A stretch of 56,724 nucleotides of DNA, taken from an uncultured Lentisphaerota bacterium. Its GTDB lineage: Bacteria; Verrucomicrobiota; Lentisphaeria; Oligosphaerales; CAITYL01. Position numbers and translations under genes: made by a program. Shown here piece after piece: positions 1 to 7,154 of this stretch (positions are counted from its first letter, which is position 1; each line of letters opens with the position of its first letter). The stretch is from the NCBI GenBank assembly GCA_903896595.1, contig CAITYL010000146.1, forward strand, positions 1-56,724, read 5' to 3'. Under the pieces are notes generated by a model. The model made no database searches and was not told the origin of the DNA. It was given only the letters and a program-made list of their open reading frames with translations.

Positions 1-148
1 CGCCACCGGAACGCGGTGCCAGCAACCGCGGCGGCGGAATCGCCCTCCTCGTTTAAGAACATAAAATGCTTGGAAGAAAGGTTGGCACCGGTGTGGAGTG
101 CGGCAATTCCTTTGCCGCTTTTTGATCTCGGCGTCAGTTCACGCCCGA

Positions 149-171
149 AAGCCGCCCGGCCCCGGACGGAC
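149..171. repeat. GC hairpin word, copy 1
   Basis: An imperfect copy of a palindromic word whose best form is CCGCCCGAGGNCGGGCGGCTCC. Other copies lie at 5406-5428, 9651-9672, 11741-11764 and 33283-33307, in both orientations. All are intergenic. Confidence 0.55.
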
Positions 172-215
172 AACAACAGCGTCACCCCAGCTCCGTCCTT
201 GTTAGGGGGGCATTT

Positions 216-279
216 ACCGGTTCCGGCGCGCCGCCGGAACCTTTTGAGTGGCGGTGGCTCGACACCGCTTTCATACTGT
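216..279 (+). repeat. Dispersed repeat family B, copy 1
   Basis: It starts with a palindrome (GGTTCCGGC / GCCGGAACC) and continues with TTTTGAGTGGCGGTGGCTCG and ACACCGCTTTCATACT. A near-identical copy lies at 36774-36837 on the same strand and a third at 33344-33398 on the opposite strand. Both halves can fold into hairpins. No ORF of its own. Confidence 0.8.
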
Positions 280-592
280 ATTTTCTTGTGACTTTTGTGC
301 CTCTTGTGGCCATAAAACCAACAGCTATTTCGCGCTCAGCGCAGCGGCGCTCGCGCCCGCCTCTCGCCACGCGACCTGTTTGGTGTTTCAATGGCCACTA
401 CAGCTCAAAAAAAACTTCGATTTAGCTTCGTGCCTTCGTGGTGAATCCGAAGTTTTAACTTTACCAAAGTCCCACGCCCCGCCCCAGTTCGGATTGCCGC
501 TTTCAGGCGGCCAAAGCCTTGCCGTCCCCCGAAACCGGTGCACCCCTCTCCGCCCGCGGCCAGGCGCCGCCCAATGCTCTCCGTCATGGGGG

Positions 593-739
593 GGCGTCCT
601 CCCCGTCCTCATGGTCCTCATTTCATTAGCTTTTGTCCTCAATGTCCTCGCCCCCCCCGTTCCCGCCCAATGCGCCATGGCCGCCGAGGACGGAGAGGAC
701 AGGGAAAACCAGAGGACCTTGAGGACCAGGAGGACGCGG
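593..739. repeat. Iterated-word inverted repeat (GTCCTC arms)
   Basis: The left arm (593-651) carries GTCCTC about six times at 6-12 base intervals. The right arm (683-739) carries the complement GAGGAC at matching intervals, so the two can pair as a long interrupted stem around a loop of about 30 bases. Spacing between words is matched better than the spacer bases. Confidence 0.7.
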
Positions 740-935
740 CAAAGCCAACCGCCAATAACAAGGGGGTTGCCATCCGGGCGCCACCGGGCTAAAGTCACCA
801 ACCGTTATGCCGGTTGCATTGCGGAGATCGCAAACAGCACAAAGAATCAAGATCATTTATGTAAAGTTGACTAAAATTTAACCCGAACAGCGTGCTAACG
901 ATATTATAAAAATTGCGATCCAGGAGAGACGAAAA

Positions 936-1562
936 ATGACCGAACGAGAAAAAATGCTGCTCGGAAAGATTTATGATCCTTTCACCGAAGGATTGCCTGA
1001 GGAACGTTCAAAAGCGCACCGCCTTTGCAAACTGTATAATGATACCTTTGAAACCGATCTAGAGAAACGCAAAGAAATACTGGATGAACTGATTCCCAAT
1101 CGCGGGAAAAATGTTTATCTGCAAGGGCCGATTTATTTTGACTTCGGAACCAATACGGCCATTGGGGAAGGCAGTTATGCCAACTTCAATTTTACCGTGC
1201 TGGATATTTGCCCGGTCACCATAGGAAAATTTGTCTTTATCGGACCGAATGTTTCTTTATTGACCCCCAAGCACCCGCTTTGCCATCAGGATAGAAACCC
1301 GTATTTTAATAAAAAAACGGGAACCGTCACGGATATGGAATATGGCGCCCCGATCACCATCGGTGACAACTGTTGGATTGCCGGAAATGTGACCATTTGT
1401 GCCGGCGTGACGATTGGGGAAGGATGCGTCATCGGTGCCGGTGCCGTCGTAACCCGGGATATTCCGGCTGGCAGTCTTGCCTTTGGCAATCCCTGCCGCG
1501 TGGTCCGTGCCATCACAGAGGCTGACTGCCTTTCCGCTCATCCAGAGCTTTTTACTGAATAA
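936..1562 (+). CDS. Sugar O-acetyltransferase (maltose/galactoside acetyltransferase type)
   Basis: 208 aa, a normal length for the LacA/Maa family, which transfers acetyl from acetyl-CoA to a sugar hydroxyl in the cytoplasm. Residues 1-55 match the N-terminal Mac domain (MLLGKIYDPF, then KAHRLCKLYND). Residues about 70-195 are a left-handed beta-helix of hexapeptide repeats such as ITIGDNCWIAGNVTICAGV. The LTPKHPLCHQDR segment carries the expected catalytic His, and the C-terminal GNPCRVVRAI is typical. AGGAGA lies 8 bases before the ATG. The true acceptor cannot be told. Nearest neighbour is the secreted orphan gene downstream. Confidence 0.92.
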   Translation: MTEREKMLLGKIYDPFTEGLPEERSKAHRLCKLYNDTFETDLEKRKEILDELIPNRGKNVYLQGPIYFDFGTNTAIGEGSYANFNFTVLDICPVTIGKFVFIGPNVSLLTPKHPLCHQDRNPYFNKKTGTVTDMEYGAPITIGDNCWIAGNVTICAGVTIGEGCVIGAGAVVTRDIPAGSLAFGNPCRVVRAITEADCLSAHPELFTE

Positions 1563-1793
1563 AACTGGGCTCGGCGTTCCCAGGCGAGGGGAGATCCCTG
1601 CATTTATCCCGCCAATCCGCGAAATGACGATTAGCCGGCTTGACATCCACTTGCCGGCATGATAAAGTCCCCGACCGTTTCACGGAGGTATGAGTGGGGC
1701 CGCCATGCCGCGCCGGAGAACGGGCAAAGCGGACGGAGCGATGCCAGAACGCCAGCCCCATCGGCATGCCATCAATGTAACTGGGAGGGAGCC

Positions 1794-4700
1794 ATGAATT
1801 CGTCCAGCCGCCGTCTGCAAAAGACCCCCAGCTTCAATCGCCTTGTTCCTCTGATCATTGCCCTGTTGCTCTGCTGGCAGAATGCCGATGCCAGCAATAT
1901 GCAAAGCTGGTCGGTGCCATGGGCCGACTGGCTCAGCGATGAGGAGACCCAGCAGAATCATGATGATGAAACTTGGGACTTCATGGCCAACAGTGGCATT
2001 GCGAACTGCGGCGCCACCTATATTTACCGGCATTATGGCGCCATAGACGCCTATCCGTACAAGTTTGAGCTTCCCCCGTCCAAGTCAGCCAAGCCCCATC
2101 GCATCGGCTATCCGACCCGGGTTCTGGAAAGCTCGCAATACACCTATTTCCTTGGCGTCTGCGAGATCGGCGGCGGCCACCCTGACATCCTGGCGTTTTA
2201 TCTGAAAGAGGATCCCGCCACCGCCCAATATGTCTATTACAGGCGCCACAGCCAGCAATACAAAACTGAGGAAAAGTTTGAATTCCCCAATTTGTCCAAC
2301 ATCATTTCATTCGAATCAAACAATTACAACCGAATGACAGGGAAAATTGTATTTTTCAATGGCAACATTGTGTTTCTGACGGCAAAAAACAACAAGGGTT
2401 TTCTCACCTCGGTCGATCTTCTGAACACCGGCAAGATTATTGTCCAAAAAGAATTTATCAGCAAGTATTGGGAATATGTCATTTCCATGGACGCCTGCCT
2501 GCTTGATATTTCGGAGAAGCCCTATCTTGCGGTTGCGGTGCTGGGGGGCGACTACAACAAAGACCACGACCCTGCGCCTAAATGTTTCGGGACCTGGACC
2601 GTTTGCGACGGATTTTTGCTGATCATGGATCAGAATTTCGGTCAGCAGAGCCATGTCATTCCGGTTCGGAACGAGGAAGCGCGCTTCCAAGACATTGCCA
2701 GGGGAAACTGGTACGGGACACGGAATATTCAAGTGGTCAGGGGAGGCGTATACCAAGGCGGAAAAGGAGACCGGCTGCAGATCATCACCCGCGGCATTTC
2801 CGGGCTTTTTTATGACAAAGGCACCAATTACAGTTTTATGACAAGATATGAGTTTGACGCACAGGCACTAACCCTGAAATATGCGGATCTTTACTATAAT
2901 GAGGAGATGGGCGTCAAGGGCACCAGTAACATCAGGGAGCAGAGTTTTTCCCTCTTTCCGATTGTTTCCGAAAAGGCGGGAGCCGGCAACGGTGATTACA
3001 AGGGCTTTGACCAGTATATCTTCTATATCAACGCGGTGGGCGTTGAAGGCAGGAAATATGCCTGGTCAACCGTCGGCTGTTTCCGCTCCGACTATCTCGT
3101 GCCGGTCAAGTCCGAGACGGTTGAAGGCAACAAAATCGAATATCCAGCCCGTCCCGAGATGTCCAATGACCCCGCCACCTGGACCCTGATCGGAGTAATT
3201 TACGGTCCTCCGCCATATTCCATGCAGGGCTACACGTATAAGGATGCTTACGAAAGCGACAAAGAGTTTTCAAGGTTTTCCTTTGTCAACAAACATGGGG
3301 ATTCGCTGGCAACCAAAATGTCAATCACCGGCAGTATGAAGTTTGGCGCCAAAGACGACGATGTGGGGGGAAGCATTGAATTCGGCGCTGAAAGATCGGT
3401 CGTGCATACCGATGAGAGCAGAAGTGAATTAAAATATTTCTGGACGCACAATTCGGATGACACGTCGCAGATCGGCTGGATGGTGGTCAACACGCCGCAT
3501 TTCGAGGTGCAGGCGTATGACCGATATGACTGGAATGGCACCATTATTACGGGTTCCAGAGTGTGGGCAAGCAACTGCACGGACAAGAATGACTCCACGG
3601 TAAGCTATGTCCCGTTCAACATGTCCAATCCCGATGCCGAGAGTTTCTCCGCCGGGATGCGGCCCTACCCTCTCTCGTCACGCTATTCGGACACCAAATG
3701 GAAAATTGATCCGACGGTCAGCGGCGGCGCAGGGGTGGAAAAGATCGCTTCGGTTGACATGACCGCGGGAAATGGCGGCTCATGCGTTGCGAATTTCGCC
3801 AAGGGAACGAACGATTGCAGAACATGGTCCGCCTATGTCCGGGGGAAAGCAAAATGGGGGTTTGCCGCCGCCTCACTGAGCCTGTCCTATGGGCATGAAA
3901 GCGTCGCGTCATCCGAGGATAACGTCACCTTTTCGATGTACCTGCTGCCGGCAAAAGAACATGCCAAAGACGTTCTTTCCAGCCTGACGGCAACGGCCTA
4001 CTGGTTGAATGCGAACAGCACGGACTGCTTCTGGATACCCACGGCGTTCAAGACCAATGGCAACATTCAGAAGCCATGGTGCGTGGTGTACAGGGTCCAA
4101 GCCTGGAAACCCAAGCCAGGCACGTCCGAACTGACCACCTGTGACGTGGCCGCCATTGCCGAGCCCGCCGAAGGGGGCGTGGTTACCCTGACAGCCTTGG
4201 ACGGCCCCTTTGACGTGATTGACAACGAGGTGGTTGTCACAAAGGGACGGACGTTGAAAATCACGGCAGAGGCAAATGACGGATGGCGTTTTGCCGGCTG
4301 GAAGCCCTATGGTCCGCAAGTGAGCGTGGACACGCCGAAACGGCCAGAGACTGAGGTGGACGTGCAGGATGTCGGCTCCGCCACCATCGCCGCCCAGTTT
4401 GTTCCGGTGCTGGCGAAAAAGTTTAAAGTCGCTAAAAAGGACGGAGACACCTGCGATTTCGTCATAAGCGGCGCGGATCTGCCTGACGCCTTTGACAACG
4501 ACGCCAGTCCCGCCGACATGAGGGTCGCGCTTATCATCGGCGACATGTCCATTTCCTGCCCGAAAGAGAGTTGGCAGGAGGATGGCGATACCAGCACTTC
4601 ATCGTTCACCCCTTCCGGCTGGACAGATCCTGATGCGAACTGCACCCTGCGTCTCGACCGAAAACGCGACACCTGGGAGCTTTCCGTGACCGGGGCTGAA

Positions 4701-5303
4701 AACGTCAACGACTTTATGCTCTCGTGCGCGTCAGGGACCGCCATTGTGGGACTTTCAAGCAATTCAGAGACGATGACCCTAGTCAAAATACCCGTGCAAT
4801 CGAGATCAAGCATCGCCTTTGCTCCGATTCCGGAGAATGACTATTCCGAGGCGACGGCCGAATCAGGCAATTCCTCCGAGGCTTATCGTATTGACCTGAG
4901 CGAGGCAATCGTGAAAACCCACTCTGCCGGCAGCCGGTCCGGAAGGGGAAGCGCAAGCCTTTCTATTTCAAACCTCAAATGCGATCCGGGCCTGGTAGAC
5001 AGTGAAAGCATCACCTTGAAGGTCAACAACCGCTCTTTCGAACTGGCAAGGAGACAGCATGCCGGCAGGGGAAAAAGCGTATACAGAGGCAAAGACCAGG
5101 ACGGCATAAAGGTCAGCTTGTCCTATGACAATAAAAAACAGGTCATGACACTTGCCTTCTACGGAAACGGCAGAGCGTATCAGGGGGTCAGCGAAATATT
5201 CGGGCGGAATATCACAATTGCAATATCGGACGATGCAGACTCGGGAGAAGGAAATCTAATCTCAGAAGTTCAGTCAATGTCAGCATCACTGGGGAAAAGA
5301 TAA
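1794..5303 (+). CDS. Large secreted protein with InlB-type repeat, function unknown
   Basis: 1169 aa from the ATG at 1794, chosen because GGGAGG sits just upstream and the next 33 residues form a signal peptide (basic SSRRLQK, then LVPLIIALLLCW, then a polar NADAS cleavage region). The frame stays open upstream to 1659, but that part lacks a leader. Residues about 785-867 (EPAEGGVVTL ... ITAEANDGWRFAGWKP) resemble divergent InlB B-repeats of bacterial surface proteins. Residues about 870-1169 look like beta-rich immunoglobulin-type modules with a Ser-rich linker. The first 780 residues are aromatic-rich and match no family I recognise. Cys residues are frequent, in keeping with an extracytoplasmic protein. 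Adhesin or polymer-binding is conceivable but unproven. Confidence 0.75.
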   Translation: MNSSSRRLQKTPSFNRLVPLIIALLLCWQNADASNMQSWSVPWADWLSDEETQQNHDDETWDFMANSGIANCGATYIYRHYGAIDAYPYKFELPPSKSAKPHRIGYPTRVLESSQYTYFLGVCEIGGGHPDILAFYLKEDPATAQYVYYRRHSQQYKTEEKFEFPNLSNIISFESNNYNRMTGKIVFFNGNIVFLTAKNNKGFLTSVDLLNTGKIIVQKEFISKYWEYVISMDACLLDISEKPYLAVAVLGGDYNKDHDPAPKCFGTWTVCDGFLLIMDQNFGQQSHVIPVRNEEARFQDIARGNWYGTRNIQVVRGGVYQGGKGDRLQIITRGISGLFYDKGTNYSFMTRYEFDAQALTLKYADLYYNEEMGVKGTSNIREQSFSLFPIVSEKAGAGNGDYKGFDQYIFYINAVGVEGRKYAWSTVGCFRSDYLVPVKSETVEGNKIEYPARPEMSNDPATWTLIGVIYGPPPYSMQGYTYKDAYESDKEFSRFSFVNKHGDSLATKMSITGSMKFGAKDDDVGGSIEFGAERSVVHTDESRSELKYFWTHNSDDTSQIGWMVVNTPHFEVQAYDRYDWNGTIITGSRVWASNCTDKNDSTVSYVPFNMSNPDAESFSAGMRPYPLSSRYSDTKWKIDPTVSGGAGVEKIASVDMTAGNGGSCVANFAKGTNDCRTWSAYVRGKAKWGFAAASLSLSYGHESVASSEDNVTFSMYLLPAKEHAKDVLSSLTATAYWLNANSTDCFWIPTAFKTNGNIQKPWCVVYRVQAWKPKPGTSELTTCDVAAIAEPAEGGVVTLTALDGPFDVIDNEVVVTKGRTLKITAEANDGWRFAGWKPYGPQVSVDTPKRPETEVDVQDVGSATIAAQFVPVLAKKFKVAKKDGDTCDFVISGADLPDAFDNDASPADMRVALIIGDMSISCPKESWQEDGDTSTSSFTPSGWTDPDANCTLRLDRKRDTWELSVTGAENVNDFMLSCASGTAIVGLSSNSETMTLVKIPVQSRSSIAFAPIPENDYSEATAESGNSSEAYRIDLSEAIVKTHSAGSRSGRGSASLSISNLKCDPGLVDSESITLKVNNRSFELARRQHAGRGKSVYRGKDQDGIKVSLSYDNKKQVMTLAFYGNGRAYQGVSEIFGRNITIAISDDADSGEGNLISEVQSMSASLGKR

Positions 5304-5555
5304 AGCCATTGTGGTCACACCTACTATTTGCGTTTGGGTAGGCAGTGCGGCCAGATTGCTTCATGTGCTTCATGCTCTTAATGGTGGAAAATGGCGGGGC
5401 CTTATCCGCCCGAGGCCGGGCGGCTCCCCCGAACACACAAGAAACGAAAAGCGACGAATGGCAAGGGGCGGACCGGGCCAAATTGGGCTGGAATGTCCGA
5501 CGATTGCCGCGACGTCAACGGTTGCGGAACAGCAACGGTTTGTTATGGTAAACGC
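5304..5555. other. Gap with hairpin word copy 2
   Basis: Holds the palindromic GC word at 5406-5428. An in-frame upstream ATG (5493) exists for the following gene, but the sequence before 5556 shows no family conservation. Nothing else recognised. Confidence 0.45.
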
Positions 5556-5972
5556 ATGCCAAACTACAGCGACCTTGAAATGGCGTTTTACTATGTGGGT
5601 GACGCCCCGTATGGAACCAACCGCGCCGTATACGACAAGTCGGCGGACCGGTTTCTTTACGCCTCCGCCATAACCGGCGAAAGTGAGATTACGGACGACC
5701 TTGACTGGCCACACTGTTACGAGGTGCCGCACAAGAACACGTTAGACCTTGGCCGCGACCTGGTTTTCCGGTTCATTGAGGAGCAGTTGCCGGACGAAGC
5801 GGCAACCGTTCAGCGGATATTCCAACGTGCCGGTGCCTACGGGCGTTTCAAGGAATTTCTTGAAGACCGGCGCCAGCTTCAAGCGTGGTACGATTTTGAA
5901 GCGGCGGCGCGACGCAGCGCCATTGAGCAGTGGTGCCGAGACAACGGGCTAGACATCATCGACGACGAGTAA
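5556..5972 (+). CDS. UPF0158 family protein
   Basis: 138 aa from 5556. The pattern fits the uncharacterised UPF0158 family: an N-terminal strand-rich part (MAFYYVGDAP ... FLYASAITGE), then FRFIEEQLPD, a central helix with FQRAGAYGRFKEFLEDR, an aromatic WYDFEAAA stretch, and the family-typical end AIEQWCRDNGLDI. No catalytic residues are known for the family. The frame is open upstream to 5391, but the added residues are low-complexity intergenic sequence, so the later ATG is preferred. Monocistronic as far as can be seen. Confidence 0.75.
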   Translation: MPNYSDLEMAFYYVGDAPYGTNRAVYDKSADRFLYASAITGESEITDDLDWPHCYEVPHKNTLDLGRDLVFRFIEEQLPDEAATVQRIFQRAGAYGRFKEFLEDRRQLQAWYDFEAAARRSAIEQWCRDNGLDIIDDE

Positions 5973-6028
5973 GGATCTCGTGAAATTGGGAGTGCACCCG
6001 TCCCTAATATTCCTCCCACCCTAACAGC

Positions 6029-6101
6029 GCGTCCCTGACAGACACGCAGGCAGGATTGCCTGCTTGACGTTTTCACAGGCAAGAGTGCCTGTGTCACGTT
6101 T
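6029..6101. repeat. 73-bp direct repeat, copy 1
   Basis: Contains two small hairpins, one from GCAGGCAGGATTGCCTGC and one from ACAGGCAAGAGTGCCTGT, the second followed by GTCACGTTT. An almost identical copy lies at 7082-7154 in the same orientation, and a half copy at 44691-44716. The two full copies bracket the flavin reductase gene. Confidence 0.85.
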
Positions 6102-6144
6102 AGCGTTCGCACGGGGGCGGGCGGCGACCAAACGAGGTGCGTTC

Positions 6145-6693
6145 ATGCGACGGATGCAACTGAGCAAGGCGTTTACCTTGATGGAATCCGGGCCGGTGGT
6201 CCTGGTGACGACCCGTGACGGGGACCGGGACAACGTCATGACCATTTCCTGGACCATGGTGCTGGATTTCACGCCGGTCTTCGCCATCACCACGGGCGCG
6301 TGGAATCACTCGTTCGCGGCGTTGCAGAAAAACCGGGAGTGCGTCATCGCCATTCCCACCGTGGAGCTGCTGGACACGGTGGTCGGCATCGGGACCTGCT
6401 CCGGGGCGGACACGGACAAATTCGCCAAGTTCAAGCTCACGCCGATGAAGGGCAAACACGTCCAGGCGCCGTTGATCAAGGAGTGCGTCGCCAATATTGA
6501 GTGCCGGGTAGCCGACATTGTCAGCAAGCACAACATCGTCGTGCTGGCGGCGGTGGCCGCCTACCTGGACACCGCGCGCCAGGAGACGCGCCGGGTCCAT
6601 GCCGTTGGCGACGGCACGTTCATTGTTGACGGGCGCGTGCTCGACCGCAAAAAGATGATGGCCTCCAAACTCCCCGCCGGCATGGGGGCATGA
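6145..6693 (+). CDS. Flavin reductase-like domain protein
   Basis: 182 aa from 6145, with AGGTG about 9 bases upstream. The open frame extends to 6064, but that part is the 73-bp repeat. The sequence fits the flavin reductase-like/flavoredoxin FMN-binding split barrel: PVVLVTTRDGDRDNVMTISW, then FAITTGAWNHSF, then ECVIAIPTVELLDTVVGIGT with SGADTDKFAKF, then ECVANIECRV. Such proteins bind FMN and either reduce flavin with NAD(P)H or act as small redox proteins; substrate unknown. The gene stands alone between two copies of the same direct repeat and is followed within about 12 bp by a MITE-like element. Confidence 0.82.
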   Translation: MRRMQLSKAFTLMESGPVVLVTTRDGDRDNVMTISWTMVLDFTPVFAITTGAWNHSFAALQKNRECVIAIPTVELLDTVVGIGTCSGADTDKFAKFKLTPMKGKHVQAPLIKECVANIECRVADIVSKHNIVVLAAVAAYLDTARQETRRVHAVGDGTFIVDGRVLDRKKMMASKLPAGMGA

Positions 6694-6704
6694 CCTTCTT
6701 GTCG

Positions 6705-6857
6705 GTTGGGAACCCCCTTTTGAGGAAAGGTGGTTCCCAAGCCCTCCGTCAAACCTTTTTGTGCCCCTTTGCGGATTTCGCAGGCCGCCTACAGTCCCTA
6801 GCCTGTTTTATCGCCAGAGACGGCCTGCGGAATCCGCAAAATGAGACAACCATTTTA
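6705..6857 (+). repeat. MITE-like repeat family A, copy 1 (partial)
   Basis: Starts GTTGGGAACCCCCTTTTGAG, runs through TTCCCAAGCCCTCCGTCAAA and GCGGATTTCGCAGGCCGCCT, and includes the paired GCGGAATCCGCAAAATGAGA. Compared with the copy at 35153-35358 it lacks the right-hand terminal inverted repeat. A third copy lies inverted at 44761-44898. Confidence 0.85.
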
Positions 6858-6902
6858 GCGTCTTACGAGTGAAATCTGTTGCAAGACGCGCAAGATTTTA
6901 GA

Positions 6903-6984
6903 TTGAACATTCAACATTGAACATTCAACGTCCAACGTCGAAATCATCCACGTTGGATGTTGAACGTTGAATGTTCGATGTTCG
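6903..6984. repeat. Iterated-word inverted repeat (AACATT arms)
   Basis: The left arm is made of TTGAACATTCAACATTGAAC plus ATTCAACGTCCAACGT. The right arm (6950-6984) is its imperfect complement built from the same words (ACGTTGGATG, TTGAACGTTGAATG, TTCGATGTTCG). Each arm is an internal near-repeat and the two together can form a stem of about 35 bp. A related half copy with CGACATTCAGCATTCGATAT lies near 51155-51183. Confidence 0.75.
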
Positions 6985-7081
6985 TTTGGGGGAGCGGGGG
7001 GGCAATACCTCCGCAATCAGCCTCACTTCATCTCACTGCCCCGATTCTCCCAGTCCCCATTCTCCCACCATAAATAACCGT

Positions 7082-7154
7082 GCGTTCCTGCCAGACACGC
7101 AGGCAGGATTGCCTGCTTGACGTTTTCACAGGCAAGAGTGCCTGTGTCACGTTT
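7082..7154. repeat. 73-bp direct repeat, copy 2
   Basis: Same orientation as the copy at 6029-6101, differing at only a few positions. Its right end reaches the stop codon of the minus-strand glycosidase gene at 7154, so its hairpin lies in the 3' UTR of that gene. Confidence 0.85.

Larger units (their letters stand above)
1..935. other. Gene-free region with stacked repeats
   Basis: I see no credible gene here. The open frames are repeat translations with no conserved motif. The stretch holds a copy of a dispersed module around 105-200 that recurs at 33245-33345, the GC hairpin word at 149-171, the 216-279 module, a sequence near 415-460 (cttcgtgccttcgtggtg) resembling 11655-11690, and the long inverted repeat at 593-739. 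An AT-rich stretch at 860-915 containing TATTAT (902-907) is the likely promoter area for the acetyltransferase gene at 936, but I could not place a convincing -35 at normal spacing. Confidence 0.6.

Noticed and set aside
248-874. 208-residue plus-strand frame before the acetyltransferase
   Set aside because: Its sequence is the translation of repeats (hairpin words, GTCCTC arms) with no conserved motif.
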